A DNA stretch of 64,000 nucleotides, taken from F23-B02 sp963633225 (lineage in GTDB: Bacteria > Bacillota > Clostridia > Oscillospirales > Oscillospiraceae). A program made the position numbers and the translations under genes. Below, in pieces: positions 40,089 to 48,824 of the stretch (position 1 is the first letter of the stretch; each line of letters starts with the position of its first letter). The notes beneath the pieces were generated by a model that was given only the letters and a program-made list of their open reading frames with translations, searched no databases and had not been told where the DNA came from. Location of the stretch: the NCBI GenBank assembly GCA_963633225.1, contig CAVGXR010000061.1, positions 30,164 through 94,163 of the forward strand. The letters are read 5' to 3'.

Positions 40089-41078
40089 TCAGACTATCCA
40101 GCCGATGGGAGGCCGATCGTTGCCCCAGGGCAGCAGGATCGGCTCAAGCGTCGGACGGAAGGGCACCATCATGTATATCTCCTCAATGCGCTTGAGGATA
40201 TCGTCCGGCAGTGCACCCTTTTCCGAATAGTCGATCGTCTCGGTGATCTCCTTTTTGTTCTTTGCGCCGACGAGCACGCAGTCGATATCGTCATTGGAGA
40301 GGACAAAGCGAAGTGCAAGCTCTACAATGCTCATACCGATCTCATCAAGGAAGCTGTAGAGTGCCTTGAACTGCTCGCGTCTGGGCTTGCTTATCCAAGG
40401 TGCGCCGTTGGCGATAAGGTCGTCATGCCGTACCGCAAGGGAGCCCTGCTGGAGCGGAGCCGAGCATATAATACCCATATTGTGCTTCTTTGCAACGGGG
40501 AATATCTCATATCTTGCCTCCTGCCAGAGGAGACTGTAGTTAAACGCAGTCTGAACAACGTCGAACAGTCCTGTATCAATTACCTTTGCCATCTCGTGCG
40601 CGGTCGTTCCGCCCACGCCTGTCCATTTCACCCAGCCCTTCTGCTTCATTTCCTCAAGAGCCTCCATGACAGGCCCCTCATAAGTGTTATAGTCGGTAAA
40701 CCATGCCATCTGGTCCTTGCGCTCCGGCTCATGGACATAGAGAAGGTCGATAACGTCGCAGCCGATATCATTCATGCTTTTTTCCACGGAGTCGAGAATG
40801 TCCTTACGGGACTGGGGATTGAAGGGTGGCGGCATACCTATTTTGGTGGATATCATCGGCATCCTTCCGCTGTAGTCCTTAAGCACCTGACCAAGCACCG
40901 CTTCGCTGTTCTGATATGACGGAGCTGTGTCAATGAAGTTCATGCCCTTGTCGAGGGCATAGTACGTGGCTTCCTTTGCATCCTCCAGCTCCCCCGTTCC
41001 GAGAGAAGACAGATACAGACAGCCGAGGGAAAGTCTTGTCAGCATAAGGTCCGTGCGTCCGCACTTTCTTATTTCCAT
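40089..41078 (-). CDS. Aldo/keto reductase
   Basis: A 329-residue NAD(P)H-dependent oxidoreductase with a TIM barrel. N-terminal RLSLGCLYLSSLGTG, the Asp/Tyr region ALDKGMNFIDTAPSYQNSE, the catalytic Lys in MISTKIGMP and the conserved YVHEPE are visible. It is the last gene of the LacI-controlled sugar operon, 17 bases after the alcohol dehydrogenase gene. AGGAGG precedes the ATG. It probably acts on an intermediate of the imported sugar. It matches the YajO/general-stress-type members in length. Confidence 0.9.
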   Translation of the reverse strand: MEIRKCGRTDLMLTRLSLGCLYLSSLGTGELEDAKEATYYALDKGMNFIDTAPSYQNSEAVLGQVLKDYSGRMPMISTKIGMPPPFNPQSRKDILDSVEKSMNDIGCDVIDLLYVHEPERKDQMAWFTDYNTYEGPVMEALEEMKQKGWVKWTGVGGTTAHEMAKVIDTGLFDVVQTAFNYSLLWQEARYEIFPVAKKHNMGIICSAPLQQGSLAVRHDDLIANGAPWISKPRREQFKALYSFLDEIGMSIVELALRFVLSNDDIDCVLVGAKNKKEITETIDYSEKGALPDDILKRIEEIYMMVPFRPTLEPILLPWGNDRPPIGWIV

Positions 41079-41095
41079 TGTTAAACCTCCTTGTT

Positions 41096-42133
41096 TCAGT
41101 CACGCGAGAGCTTTATAACGGCTTTGACCGCTTTTTTGCTCCTGACATGGTCATACGCCTCGGGCGCATTGTCCCATGTGAAAATATGCTCCTTATCCAG
41201 CCAGTTGCCGGCATCAAGCTTACCGGCACGGATGAGGTCGATCACCTCTTCATGGGTCTCCGCCTCATCGTATATTCCGGCATAGGAATTGAAGAAGCGG
41301 AAATACTTCGGGCCGGGAACAGGGCCTATGGTATAGCTTGTGTAATCGCTCATGCCGTAGAGTGCGGCAGTGCCGCCCTCCCTGAGCGCGGGCATATAGG
41401 GCGTGAGAGTTTCCTTCTTGCCGGTAGCGTCAATGATATAATCCATGCTGCGGCGGTTTTTCTCAACGAAGTCTGCGAGCGCCTGCTTGTCTTTATAGTC
41501 GACAAACTCTTTAACGCCGGTGTTGAGCGTGCAGCCGCGTCTGGATTCATTGCCGACCACCGTGACCTCCGCGCCCTTTACAGCAGCGCAGGCCGCGATC
41601 GACATCCCGTTTCCGCCGGAGCCAACAACCAGGACTCTCTCGTTCTCGCTTACGCCCATTCTGTTTATCCATGAGAGGTTTTCTCTCCATGTGATTATCA
41701 TGGTCGCGTCTATCGGGTCGATTATTCCCTCGGGGATCACCTGATTTACTCTGTAATAATCCCACTCGCTTCTGGGAATACCGTCTGCCCACATAGCCTT
41801 CCAATCGACGGCAAGGCCGTATTCGGCCATTCCGCCCCATGCAAGATTTATGCCGTCCGTTTCTCTTGTATACACTCTTGCTACAAGGTCGCCGACCTTA
41901 TAGTTTCTGACCTTGCTGCCGACCTCCACAACTCTGCCTACCGTCTCATGGCCGAGGATAACAGGATAATCGAGCTGCGTCCATCCGACACGTCCGTCTA
42001 TAACAGCAAGGTCTGTCGCCGTACATGTTGCTCCGTAAAGCATCTCACAGCGAGCCTCATAATCGCCCATTTCAGGCTCGGTAAGCTCCATGACCTTGAG
42101 CGTACCGGGTTTTTCAACTACTAATGCTTTCAT
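41096..42133 (-). CDS. Medium-chain alcohol/polyol dehydrogenase
   Basis: A 345-residue zinc-type dehydrogenase of the MDR superfamily. The catalytic-zinc residues are suggested by LYGATCTATD and GHETVGRVVEVGS, and the Rossmann motif by VVGSGGNGMSIAACAA. The four-cysteine structural-zinc lobe is absent (YTRETDGINLAWGG at that place). It likely oxidises a hydroxyl of the imported sugar or its phosphate. It sits between the ABC importer and the aldo/keto reductase. GGAATATGAT precedes the ATG. Confidence 0.87.
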   Translation of the reverse strand: MKALVVEKPGTLKVMELTEPEMGDYEARCEMLYGATCTATDLAVIDGRVGWTQLDYPVILGHETVGRVVEVGSKVRNYKVGDLVARVYTRETDGINLAWGGMAEYGLAVDWKAMWADGIPRSEWDYYRVNQVIPEGIIDPIDATMIITWRENLSWINRMGVSENERVLVVGSGGNGMSIAACAAVKGAEVTVVGNESRRGCTLNTGVKEFVDYKDKQALADFVEKNRRSMDYIIDATGKKETLTPYMPALREGGTAALYGMSDYTSYTIGPVPGPKYFRFFNSYAGIYDEAETHEEVIDLIRAGKLDAGNWLDKEHIFTWDNAPEAYDHVRSKKAVKAVIKLSRD

Positions 42134-42193
42134 ATCATATTCCTTTTCCGGAATAGCGGGGTCAAGGCCCCGCTATTTGTTTTCAGCTTACGT

Positions 42194-43162
42194 TCAGCCT
42201 TCGTAGTACTCCTTAATGTTGCTGCTGTCAACAACGACCCAAGGAATGATGTACTCGGATTCAACTGTGCCCTCTTCGAAGTATACCTTGAGGACCTCAA
42301 CGGTCTTTGCAGCTATGGCGGTGGCATCCTGAAGAAGCGTTGCCTTCATTTCACCGTTGCTGATAGACTCATATGCGCTGGGAATACCATCAATACCGAA
42401 TACGAGGATATCATCGCAGCTCTTGCCCTGTCCCTTAATGGCCTCGACAGCGCCGACTGCCATTTCGTCATTCTCGCAGATGATGGCGTTCAGCTCCGTA
42501 GACTGGAGCCAGTTTTCGGTGGTGGACATTGCCTCAGCGGTCTTCCAGTTTGCTGCAAGAGATGAGAACACGGTGATATCACTATAGTTTTTGAGGACAT
42601 TTTCAATGCCGGTGGTGCGCTTGATCGCCGCGTCAAGGCCGTCGGGTCCGCGGAGAATGCCGATAGTGCCCTTACCCTCGAGCATATTGGCCGCATACTC
42701 CATAAGTATCTCGCCTGCGCTGAGGTCATCGCAGCCGACATAGCAGAGAGCGCCGGTCATGTCGTCCATTTTGCAGTTGACGATTATCATGGGGATACCG
42801 GCCTCAACAGCCTCCTGAAGAACTATGCCGCAGGCGGATGCGTCGTTCGGACTCATGAGGATCATATCGACCCCGCGGGCTATATAGTTTTCGACCTGCT
42901 CGACCTGCTTGACGGGGTCGCCCTGAGGGTCTGCGCTGAGATAGCTTGCGCCGAGTCCCTCGACCGATTCCTTGATGCAGTCGGTAAGCGTGACCTGAAG
43001 CTCATTTGACAGGTTTGCGGGACTCCATGCGATGGTGAGCTTGGAGTAGTCAACTCCTTCGGCAGAACTGCCGTCGTCCTTCGTATCTGTTCCCTGCTGG
43101 CCGCATGCGCACAGCGCGAAGATCATGCAGAGAGCCAGAATCAATGCGAGCGTTTTCTTCAT
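42194..43162 (-). CDS. Sugar ABC transporter substrate-binding lipoprotein (RbsB-like)
   Basis: A 322-residue extracytoplasmic sugar-binding protein anchored as a lipoprotein: signal MKKTLALILALCMIF then lipobox FALCAC. The mature part has the periplasmic-binding-protein type 1 fold of the RbsB/Peripla_BP_4 group (KQVEQVENYIARGVDMILMS; AIICENDEMAVGAVEAI). The ATG at 43162 is chosen because AAAGGAAAAATCAAA precedes it and it begins the signal peptide; an in-frame ATG at 43180 is an alternative. It works with the permease and ATPase encoded upstream. Confidence 0.9.
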   Translation of the reverse strand: MKKTLALILALCMIFALCACGQQGTDTKDDGSSAEGVDYSKLTIAWSPANLSNELQVTLTDCIKESVEGLGASYLSADPQGDPVKQVEQVENYIARGVDMILMSPNDASACGIVLQEAVEAGIPMIIVNCKMDDMTGALCYVGCDDLSAGEILMEYAANMLEGKGTIGILRGPDGLDAAIKRTTGIENVLKNYSDITVFSSLAANWKTAEAMSTTENWLQSTELNAIICENDEMAVGAVEAIKGQGKSCDDILVFGIDGIPSAYESISNGEMKATLLQDATAIAAKTVEVLKVYFEEGTVESEYIIPWVVVDSSNIKEYYEG

Positions 43163-43229
43163 TTTGATTTTTCCTTTCATTTTAATTATTTTCCTGTTTA
43201 TAAACACGGACAGAGCGTCTGCCCATATC

Positions 43230-44177
43230 TTACTGCTTATGAGAATTTACATCAATGAACACCGCGGCTATGATAATGAAGCCCTGAATTATATCCTGAA
43301 TATAGGACTGTATATTCAGCAGGTCCATGCCGTTGTTCAGCAGGCCTATTATAAGCACACCGGCCAGAGTGCCCCACATGTTTCCTATGCCGCCTGTCAG
43401 GCTCGTACCTCCCAGAACTGCGGCTGCAATCGCATCGAGCTCATACCCGCTGCCTGCAATAGGTGTCGCCGTGCGCACGCGGGCTGCGAGAACGATGCCT
43501 GCAATAGCGGCGCACAGGCCGGATATCACATAGACCCAGACAGTTATTGATCTGTCCTTTATTCCGCACGCTCTTGCAGCGAGAGGATTGCCGCCGACAG
43601 CATATGTATGGCGGCCAAACCTTGTTCTTTTCAGGACAAAGCCTCCGGCAAGCAGGATAACGAAAAAGATTATTATCGGGAGCGGGATGCCGAGAAGGCT
43701 GCCAGCACCGATCACGTTGTATTCCTCCTTCAGCCCGGGGATAGGCGAGCCGTTGCGCATAAGCAGCGCAGCGCCCGAGGCCATCAGCTGAGTGCCCAAG
43801 GTCACGATAAACGCCGGCACATTGCCTCTGGCAACGAGTACGCCGTTTGCAAGGCCAATTGCGAGGCCGACCGCAAGTGAAACAGCGATGGCCAGAACGA
43901 TGGGGTACGGACTGCCCTTCTGGATAAGCGAGCAGCCGACCATTGCCGAAAATGTGAGTACCGCTCCGACCGACAGGTCTATTCCGCCGGTTATAAGAAC
44001 AAACGTCATGCCGACGGCAAGAATACCGTTTATGGATAACTGCCGAAGCATATTAAGCAAATTCGCTTTTGTAAGGAAGAAATCCGAGGTGAATGCCATT
44101 ACGGCAAACAGCACAGCAAAGATAACAAACACCCTGTACTTCATCAGCAGATTTGCAAGGCTACTTTTTTTCTTCAT
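43230..44177 (-). CDS. Sugar ABC transporter permease (RbsC-like)
   Basis: A 315-residue integral membrane protein with eight to ten hydrophobic segments. The family marks GMTFVLITGGIDLSVGAVL, ANGVLVARGNVPAFIVTLG and AIAAAVLGGTSLTGGIG are clear, the last being part of the coupling-helix region. GGAGAATCAGTT precedes the ATG. It follows the ATPase gene by 14 bases, so the importer is encoded as ATPase-permease-binding protein. Confidence 0.93.
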   Translation of the reverse strand: MKKKSSLANLLMKYRVFVIFAVLFAVMAFTSDFFLTKANLLNMLRQLSINGILAVGMTFVLITGGIDLSVGAVLTFSAMVGCSLIQKGSPYPIVLAIAVSLAVGLAIGLANGVLVARGNVPAFIVTLGTQLMASGAALLMRNGSPIPGLKEEYNVIGAGSLLGIPLPIIIFFVILLAGGFVLKRTRFGRHTYAVGGNPLAARACGIKDRSITVWVYVISGLCAAIAGIVLAARVRTATPIAGSGYELDAIAAAVLGGTSLTGGIGNMWGTLAGVLIIGLLNNGMDLLNIQSYIQDIIQGFIIIAAVFIDVNSHKQ

Positions 44178-44191
44178 AACTGATTCTCCAT

Positions 44192-45697
44192 TTACAGGCC
44201 GGCGGCCGCGGCAAGTATTTTTTCCTGAGTGGCTTCCGCACGGTCGAACACCGCGCTTATTCTGCCTTCACACATGACCGCAATCCGGTCGCTCATTCCG
44301 AGGACCTCCGGCATCTCTGACGAGACCATGATTACACAGTTGCCCTCGGCGGCAAATTTGTCGATCAGGCCGTATATCTCCGACTTTGCGCCAACATCTA
44401 TTCCCTTAGTGGGTTCATCCAAAATAAGCACCTTCGGACCTACCGACATCCATCTGGCAAGAATGACCTTCTGCTGATTTCCGCCCGACAGGTGCATTGT
44501 GAGCGTATCTCTGCTGTTTGCCTTTACAGCAAGGCGCTTCTGATACTCGTCGCTGGCAGATATCTCTCTGCGCTTATCAATGACTCCCATGCGGCAATAC
44601 CGCTCCAGATTTGCCATTGTTATGTTTTCCTTGACGCTGCCGACAAGGTTCAGTCCGACATTCTTTCTATCCTCCGAAACAAATGCTATACCGCTGCCTA
44701 TCGCATCGCCCGGCTTGCGGATATCGACCCTTCTGCCGTTGACGAAAACATCTCCGCCGCTCTTTTTTCTGAGCCCGAACACGGTTTCGACGACCTCGGT
44801 TCTTCCCGCGCCGATAAGCCCCGAGAAGCCAAGCACCTCGCCGGCGCGCACCTCAAACGAAATATTTTCAAATTTGCCTTCACAGCACAGGTTCTCCACC
44901 CTGAGCACAACATCACCGAAGCCGTGATGCGTCTTGTGGAATTGCTGGTCAAGAGTTCGTCCGACCATCAGCGATATGAGCCTGCTGCTGTCAAAATTGG
45001 AGATGACATCGTGCTCGACAAAGCTGCCGTCGCGCAGGACCGTGATCTCATCGGCTATGGCGAATATCTCCTCTATCTTGTGAGAGATATAAATGATCGA
45101 CTTGCCTCCGGCCTTCAGGTCGCGCACGGTCTTATACAGGCGGCTGACCTCAGCCTCGGTGAGCGCCGAGGTCGGCTCGTCCATTATGATGATATCGGCA
45201 TCCGTGGATACTGCCTTTGCTATCTCAACAAGCTGCATCTCGGCAACGCTCAAGCTGCTCATTTTCGCCTTTGGGTCAATATTTATGCCCAGATCGTCAA
45301 ATATTTTTGCCGCTTCAGCCGACATGCGCTCCTCATCTATCACGGGTCCCTTCATAAATTCACGATTCATGAACATGTTTGCCGACACGGAGAGCTCATG
45401 AAAAGCCGAGAGCTCCTGATGGATCATCGCTATCCCGAGCGAACGCGCATCCAATGGGGAATTTATTTCTGCTTTATGTCCGTTGAGAACGATCTCACCT
45501 GATGTTTTGGGATGTATGCCGCAGAGTATCTTCATAAGAGTTGATTTTCCCGCGCCATTCTCTCCCATAAGTGCATGGACAGAGCCTCGCTTGAGCTCAA
45601 AATCTACATTGTTCAAAACGCTGACTCCGCCAAATTCCTTGCAGATACCATGCATCTCAAGGATATTTCCGCCGCTGATATCAATCGCCCCTTTCAT
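44192..45697 (-). CDS. Sugar ABC transporter ATP-binding protein (RbsA/MglA-like)
   Basis: A 501-residue protein with two fused ABC domains, the arrangement of ribose/galactose-type importers. Domain 1: Walker A GENGAGKST, signature LSVAEMQ, Walker B IIMDEPTSAL. Domain 2: a degenerate Walker A (GLIGAGRTE), signature HLSGGNQQK, Walker B LILDEPTKGIDVG. The degenerate second P-loop is normal for this family. The ATG at 45697 has no strong ribosome binding site, so a slightly different start cannot be excluded. It energises import of the sugar used by the kinase upstream. Confidence 0.92.
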   Translation of the reverse strand: MKGAIDISGGNILEMHGICKEFGGVSVLNNVDFELKRGSVHALMGENGAGKSTLMKILCGIHPKTSGEIVLNGHKAEINSPLDARSLGIAMIHQELSAFHELSVSANMFMNREFMKGPVIDEERMSAEAAKIFDDLGINIDPKAKMSSLSVAEMQLVEIAKAVSTDADIIIMDEPTSALTEAEVSRLYKTVRDLKAGGKSIIYISHKIEEIFAIADEITVLRDGSFVEHDVISNFDSSRLISLMVGRTLDQQFHKTHHGFGDVVLRVENLCCEGKFENISFEVRAGEVLGFSGLIGAGRTEVVETVFGLRKKSGGDVFVNGRRVDIRKPGDAIGSGIAFVSEDRKNVGLNLVGSVKENITMANLERYCRMGVIDKRREISASDEYQKRLAVKANSRDTLTMHLSGGNQQKVILARWMSVGPKVLILDEPTKGIDVGAKSEIYGLIDKFAAEGNCVIMVSSEMPEVLGMSDRIAVMCEGRISAVFDRAEATQEKILAAAAGL

Positions 45698-45730
45698 TCG
45701 AAATACTGTTTGAGTATCTCTGTAGTCGTG

Positions 45731-46978
45731 TCAGAAGCTCTCTCTGACAAATTCTGCACCGCCGGCAATATTGCGCGGAGCAAGCGCTATCTTTCCGAGG
45801 ATCGCATACTGGGAAGCATGGCCGGCAGCCGGTATATTGCCAGGAAGCTTGTGCATCGTTGAGTATGCAAGGGTCGCAAATTTAATTGCCTCCTTGAACT
45901 CCGTCGGAATGCCGAGCTCTGCGGATGTTGTAACGTCAATGTTGGCCGGCATCCTTGCGCGGAGCTCCTTCATGATCTGAGGATTCTTCACGCCGCCGCC
46001 GGAGCAGTACATTTTTCTGGTTTCGTTGATTATATGTGCCGGAACATTATCATACATGCTGCGGACAATTGCCGCCGCGGTGAAGGCGCAGGCCGTTGCG
46101 AGAATATCCTCCTTATGCAGATAGCTGAATTTCTCTATTGTTTTGGAGATATACTCGGCATTGTAGTCTGCGACCCAGCCGGATCTGGGAACGGGGCGGT
46201 CAAAGAACGGATGATGCATAAAATAATCAAGCAGCTTCTCATTAACCTTTCCCTTGGCAGCAACAAGGCCGTCCTTGTCATATTCAATGCCGAACAGCTC
46301 TCTGCACATGTAGTTGGAAACAACGTTGCCCGGGCCGGTATCGAAGCCGAGCATGTGAGCTCTGTTGGAGCTGGCAACGTGAAGATTGGCAATGCCGCCG
46401 ATATTCAGCGTCATGGTGGGATACGGCAGGTGACGGAAGAGAACGTAGTCGAGATACGGCATCAGCGGAGCTGCCGCGCCGCCGAAGGTATGGTCTGCCG
46501 GTCTGAAATGCGTGACGGTATCAATATTGGTAAGGTTTGCGATAACCGAGGTATCACCCATCTGCATACCGGCGGGATACTTCTTTGACAGCCAGCGTCC
46601 CGGCCAGTCAGCCTTTTCCTCCTCGCTCATTTCCGCTATGGCCTTATGATCAGGCTGCTCCTGATAAATGGTCTGCGTATCAAGTCCAAGGACCTTGACC
46701 TTCAGCGGGTCAATATCGTGCTCCTTCATGAACTGGGCGGCCTTTTCAGCAAAAACAGCGCCGCAGATATAGTTGAGCCGGTTAAGTCCGACCATATCCA
46801 CCTTGTTCTCAAAAGCATCTCTGACTATTGCTGCAACCTCTTCCGGCCATTCGTAGGAACCGCCGCACAAGAACTTCGGCGCACGGGGAAAACCGTCCTC
46901 GGCAATTTCAGTTTCCGCAAGAACCACGTCTATACCGTCAAACGACGAGCCGCTGTTCATGCCCATAATAAGATCCAT
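45731..46978 (-). CDS. AnmK-superfamily sugar kinase with non-canonical substrate motifs
   Basis: A 415-residue kinase of the anhydro-N-acetylmuramic acid kinase fold. The ATP/phosphate start reads MGMNSGSSFDGID (canonical MSGTSxDGID), followed by FRPADHTFGGAAAPL and LNIGGIAN...GFDTGPGN with the catalytic Asp retained. Substrate-side motifs differ: GSHGQT is GLDTQT, the Asp after GPGN is Asn (VVSNYM) and the KSTGREYF stretch is PVPRSGWVADYN. So 1,6-anhydroMurNAc is probably not the substrate; a different anhydrosugar, or another sugar imported by the downstream ABC system, fits better. No murQ or NagZ genes are nearby. AAAGGAG precedes the ATG. Confidence 0.82.
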   Translation of the reverse strand: MDLIMGMNSGSSFDGIDVVLAETEIAEDGFPRAPKFLCGGSYEWPEEVAAIVRDAFENKVDMVGLNRLNYICGAVFAEKAAQFMKEHDIDPLKVKVLGLDTQTIYQEQPDHKAIAEMSEEEKADWPGRWLSKKYPAGMQMGDTSVIANLTNIDTVTHFRPADHTFGGAAAPLMPYLDYVLFRHLPYPTMTLNIGGIANLHVASSNRAHMLGFDTGPGNVVSNYMCRELFGIEYDKDGLVAAKGKVNEKLLDYFMHHPFFDRPVPRSGWVADYNAEYISKTIEKFSYLHKEDILATACAFTAAAIVRSMYDNVPAHIINETRKMYCSGGGVKNPQIMKELRARMPANIDVTTSAELGIPTEFKEAIKFATLAYSTMHKLPGNIPAAGHASQYAILGKIALAPRNIAGGAEFVRESF

Positions 46979-47011
46979 ATCGGTATTCTCCTTTACTGGT
47001 TTATCAATTTT

Positions 47012-47029
47012 ATTGAGAACGTTCTCAAT
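47012..47029. promoter_or_regulatory. LacI-type operator upstream of the sugar operon
   Basis: ATTGAGAACGTTCTCAAT is a perfect 18-base palindrome, 34 bases before the kinase start. A possible leftward promoter straddles it (TTGAAA upstream, TAAAAT downstream, about 19 bases). It also satisfies the general CcpA cre pattern (WTGNNANCGNWNNCAW), so catabolite control may act here too. Confidence 0.8.
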
Positions 47030-47134
47030 TTTTTCAAAAATTAAAGCTTCATATAGGCCTCGTTTAAGCTTACGGCTGCATACCGCCTTGTCAGAGTGGG
47101 CACAGATCAGTCTGACAAAGCCCTTACGCTTAAA

Positions 47135-48151
47135 TTACAGAGGCTTACATGAACTGCGTATCTTGAGCTCAGTGCCTATAACTATGTGCTGTTTTTCTTG
47201 TGATGACCCGTTCTCTATTCTTTTGATCATTCGCTGAACGGCCACGCGGCCTATCTCCTCGGGGAACTGAAACACCGTCGTCAGGCCGATGAGCTTGTTC
47301 ATGCCGGCATCATCCCAGCTCACTATCGAAAAATTCTTTTTATCATAAAAATCAAGCTTTTCCAGCAGAAGCAGAACCGTTTCCGCAAGGCTGTTGTTAA
47401 GCAGCATCAGCGCGGTCAGATCCTTATTTGAAAAGAAATAGTTGTTAAGCTCCTTTTCATTATACTGATTCTTGTTGCGGGTCGGCTTCATTATGCGCTT
47501 GGCAGCGACCTCGAGCTTTCGATCCGTAAGCGCCTTTTTATAGCCTTCTATACGATCGTTTATGGTCGAATAATTGCCTGTACCGATTATGCCTATCTTT
47601 CTGTGTCCGAGTGCAAGCAGATAGTTGGTCGTTTTATAACCGGCGGCAATATTTTCGCTTTCGATCATATCCAGCTCCAATCCGTCAACCCTGCGGTCAA
47701 CAAGAACTATCGGAGTATCGCTGCAATAAACCGCCTTCTTTTCCTCTGTCAGCTTCGCCTGCGGACAGGCAGACGAGAGAATTATTCCGTCAACCATTCT
47801 GGCCTGAAGGTTCACAATATGCCGCATTTCGACATCTATATCCTCATTTGTGTTGCAGATAATTACGTTGTAGCCATATCTTGCGGCTTCCTTTTCTATA
47901 GCGCTGACCATGCTTGCAAAAAAGCTGTTGGAAACGGAGCCTACGATCACGGCAATGGTCTTGGTCTTTTTCGAGCGAAGCCCCTGCGCGACCACGTTCG
48001 GGGAATATCCGAGCGCAGATATTGCAGCCATTACACGCTCACGGGTCTTGATGCTCACTGTCCCGTAGCCGCCGACTACTCTGCCTACCGTTGCGGTAGA
48101 AACTCCGGCATATTTTGCAACATCCGCTATGGTAACTCGGTTGTCATTCAT
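47135..48151 (-). CDS. LacI-family transcriptional regulator
   Basis: A 338-residue LacI-type repressor: N-terminal helix-turn-helix and hinge (VTIADVAKYAGVSTATVGRVVGG, VAQGLRSKKT), then a sugar-binding periplasmic-protein-like domain (VIVGSVSNSFFASMVSAIEKEA) ending in IVSWDDAGMNKLIGLTTV. CAGGAGAG precedes the ATG. The gene lies directly upstream of the kinase-ABC operon on the same strand, and matching palindromes sit before both, so it likely represses itself and the operon until an imported sugar or its phosphate binds. Confidence 0.93.
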   Translation of the reverse strand: MNDNRVTIADVAKYAGVSTATVGRVVGGYGTVSIKTRERVMAAISALGYSPNVVAQGLRSKKTKTIAVIVGSVSNSFFASMVSAIEKEAARYGYNVIICNTNEDIDVEMRHIVNLQARMVDGIILSSACPQAKLTEEKKAVYCSDTPIVLVDRRVDGLELDMIESENIAAGYKTTNYLLALGHRKIGIIGTGNYSTINDRIEGYKKALTDRKLEVAAKRIMKPTRNKNQYNEKELNNYFFSNKDLTALMLLNNSLAETVLLLLEKLDFYDKKNFSIVSWDDAGMNKLIGLTTVFQFPEEIGRVAVQRMIKRIENGSSQEKQHIVIGTELKIRSSCKPL

Positions 48152-48186
48152 TTAGCTCTCCTGAAATCTGTTGATTGAATTTCGCT

Positions 48187-48241
48187 GAGAACGTTCTCTG
48201 CGTTGCATGTTTATCATAATCCAGCAAAAAATCCTTGTCAA
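48187..48241 (-). promoter_or_regulatory. lacI promoter with LacI-type operator
   Basis: Leftward promoter: TTGACA (complement of 48236-48241), 17 bases, TATGAT (complement of 48213-48218). GAGAACGTTCTC at 48187-48198, a 12-base palindrome sharing its core with the operator at 47012-47029, lies just past the transcription start, in a position for autorepression. Confidence 0.8.
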
Positions 48242-48356
48242 TGGGTGAAATTTTTTTCGGAGATTTCCATAGTATTTCTTCTACCGTTTTGGTGAAAATC
48301 ACAAAATTTTTGCCTGAAATTTAAGTAACAATGGGCAAAGCAATATCGCAGACCAC

Positions 48357-48384
48357 TTGAAAAAAAACGGCAATGTGCTATAAT
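48357..48384 (+). promoter_or_regulatory. SigA-type promoter
   Basis: TTGAAA at 48357 and TATAAT at 48379 with a 16-base spacer, 31 bases before the coiled-coil protein start. Confidence 0.65.
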
Positions 48385-48415
48385 GCAGGTAAAAAATTAT
48401 TCAGGGGTGGATCTT

Positions 48416-48769
48416 ATGAAAAAGAACTCAAAGCACGGAACCACGGTCGTTATAGAGGCACAGGCCGAGGACATCAGCCCGCTGGAGCTCCTGCAGCCCG
48501 GCAAGCTGAATAAGCGCAATGTTCTGCGCCTTGTGCGCGGGGTCGATATCAAAAAGCTCGGCCTTGTCGCGGGTGGAACGGCAGTCGTGCTGTCAGCTGC
48601 CAGCCTCACTGGACGCTACACCTTCTACAAGGGCATCGTTTCCAGCGAGCTCAAGCGTCAGCTCACGCCGGTGAACAAAAAGCTCGATGAGCTCAAGGCG
48701 CAGAACGCAGAGCTCAGAGCCGAGGTCGAACGCCTTCAGGCGCAGCAGGCCGAGGAAGAAGAAAAGTAA
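48416..48769 (+). CDS. Small membrane-anchored coiled-coil protein
   Basis: A 117-residue protein of unknown function. A basic cytosolic part (about residues 1-50) precedes one weakly hydrophobic segment (LGLVAGGTAVVLSAASLTG). A C-terminal heptad region rich in Leu, Glu, Lys and Gln follows (KLDELKAQNAELRAEVERLQ) with an acidic tail EEEEK. The ATG at 48416 follows AGGGGTGG. It is monocistronic between a promoter and a bidirectional terminator. No family is recognised. Confidence 0.75.
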   Translation: MKKNSKHGTTVVIEAQAEDISPLELLQPGKLNKRNVLRLVRGVDIKKLGLVAGGTAVVLSAASLTGRYTFYKGIVSSELKRQLTPVNKKLDELKAQNAELRAEVERLQAQQAEEEEK

Positions 48770-48780
48770 TCACACACGCA

Positions 48781-48816
48781 AAAAATCTCCGTGTCGTTGC
48801 CGATACGGAGATTTTT
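48781..48816. terminator. Bidirectional terminator
   Basis: AAAAATCTCCGTGTCG and CGATACGGAGATTTTT form a 16-base stem with one G-T pair and a TTGC loop between convergent genes. Confidence 0.88.
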
Positions 48817-48824
48817 GTTTTTCT

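Noticed and set aside
45731..46978. Naming the kinase gene anmK
   Set aside because: Substrate motifs GSHGQT and KSTGREYF are replaced, and no MurNAc-recycling genes are nearby, so the exact name would overstate the evidence.
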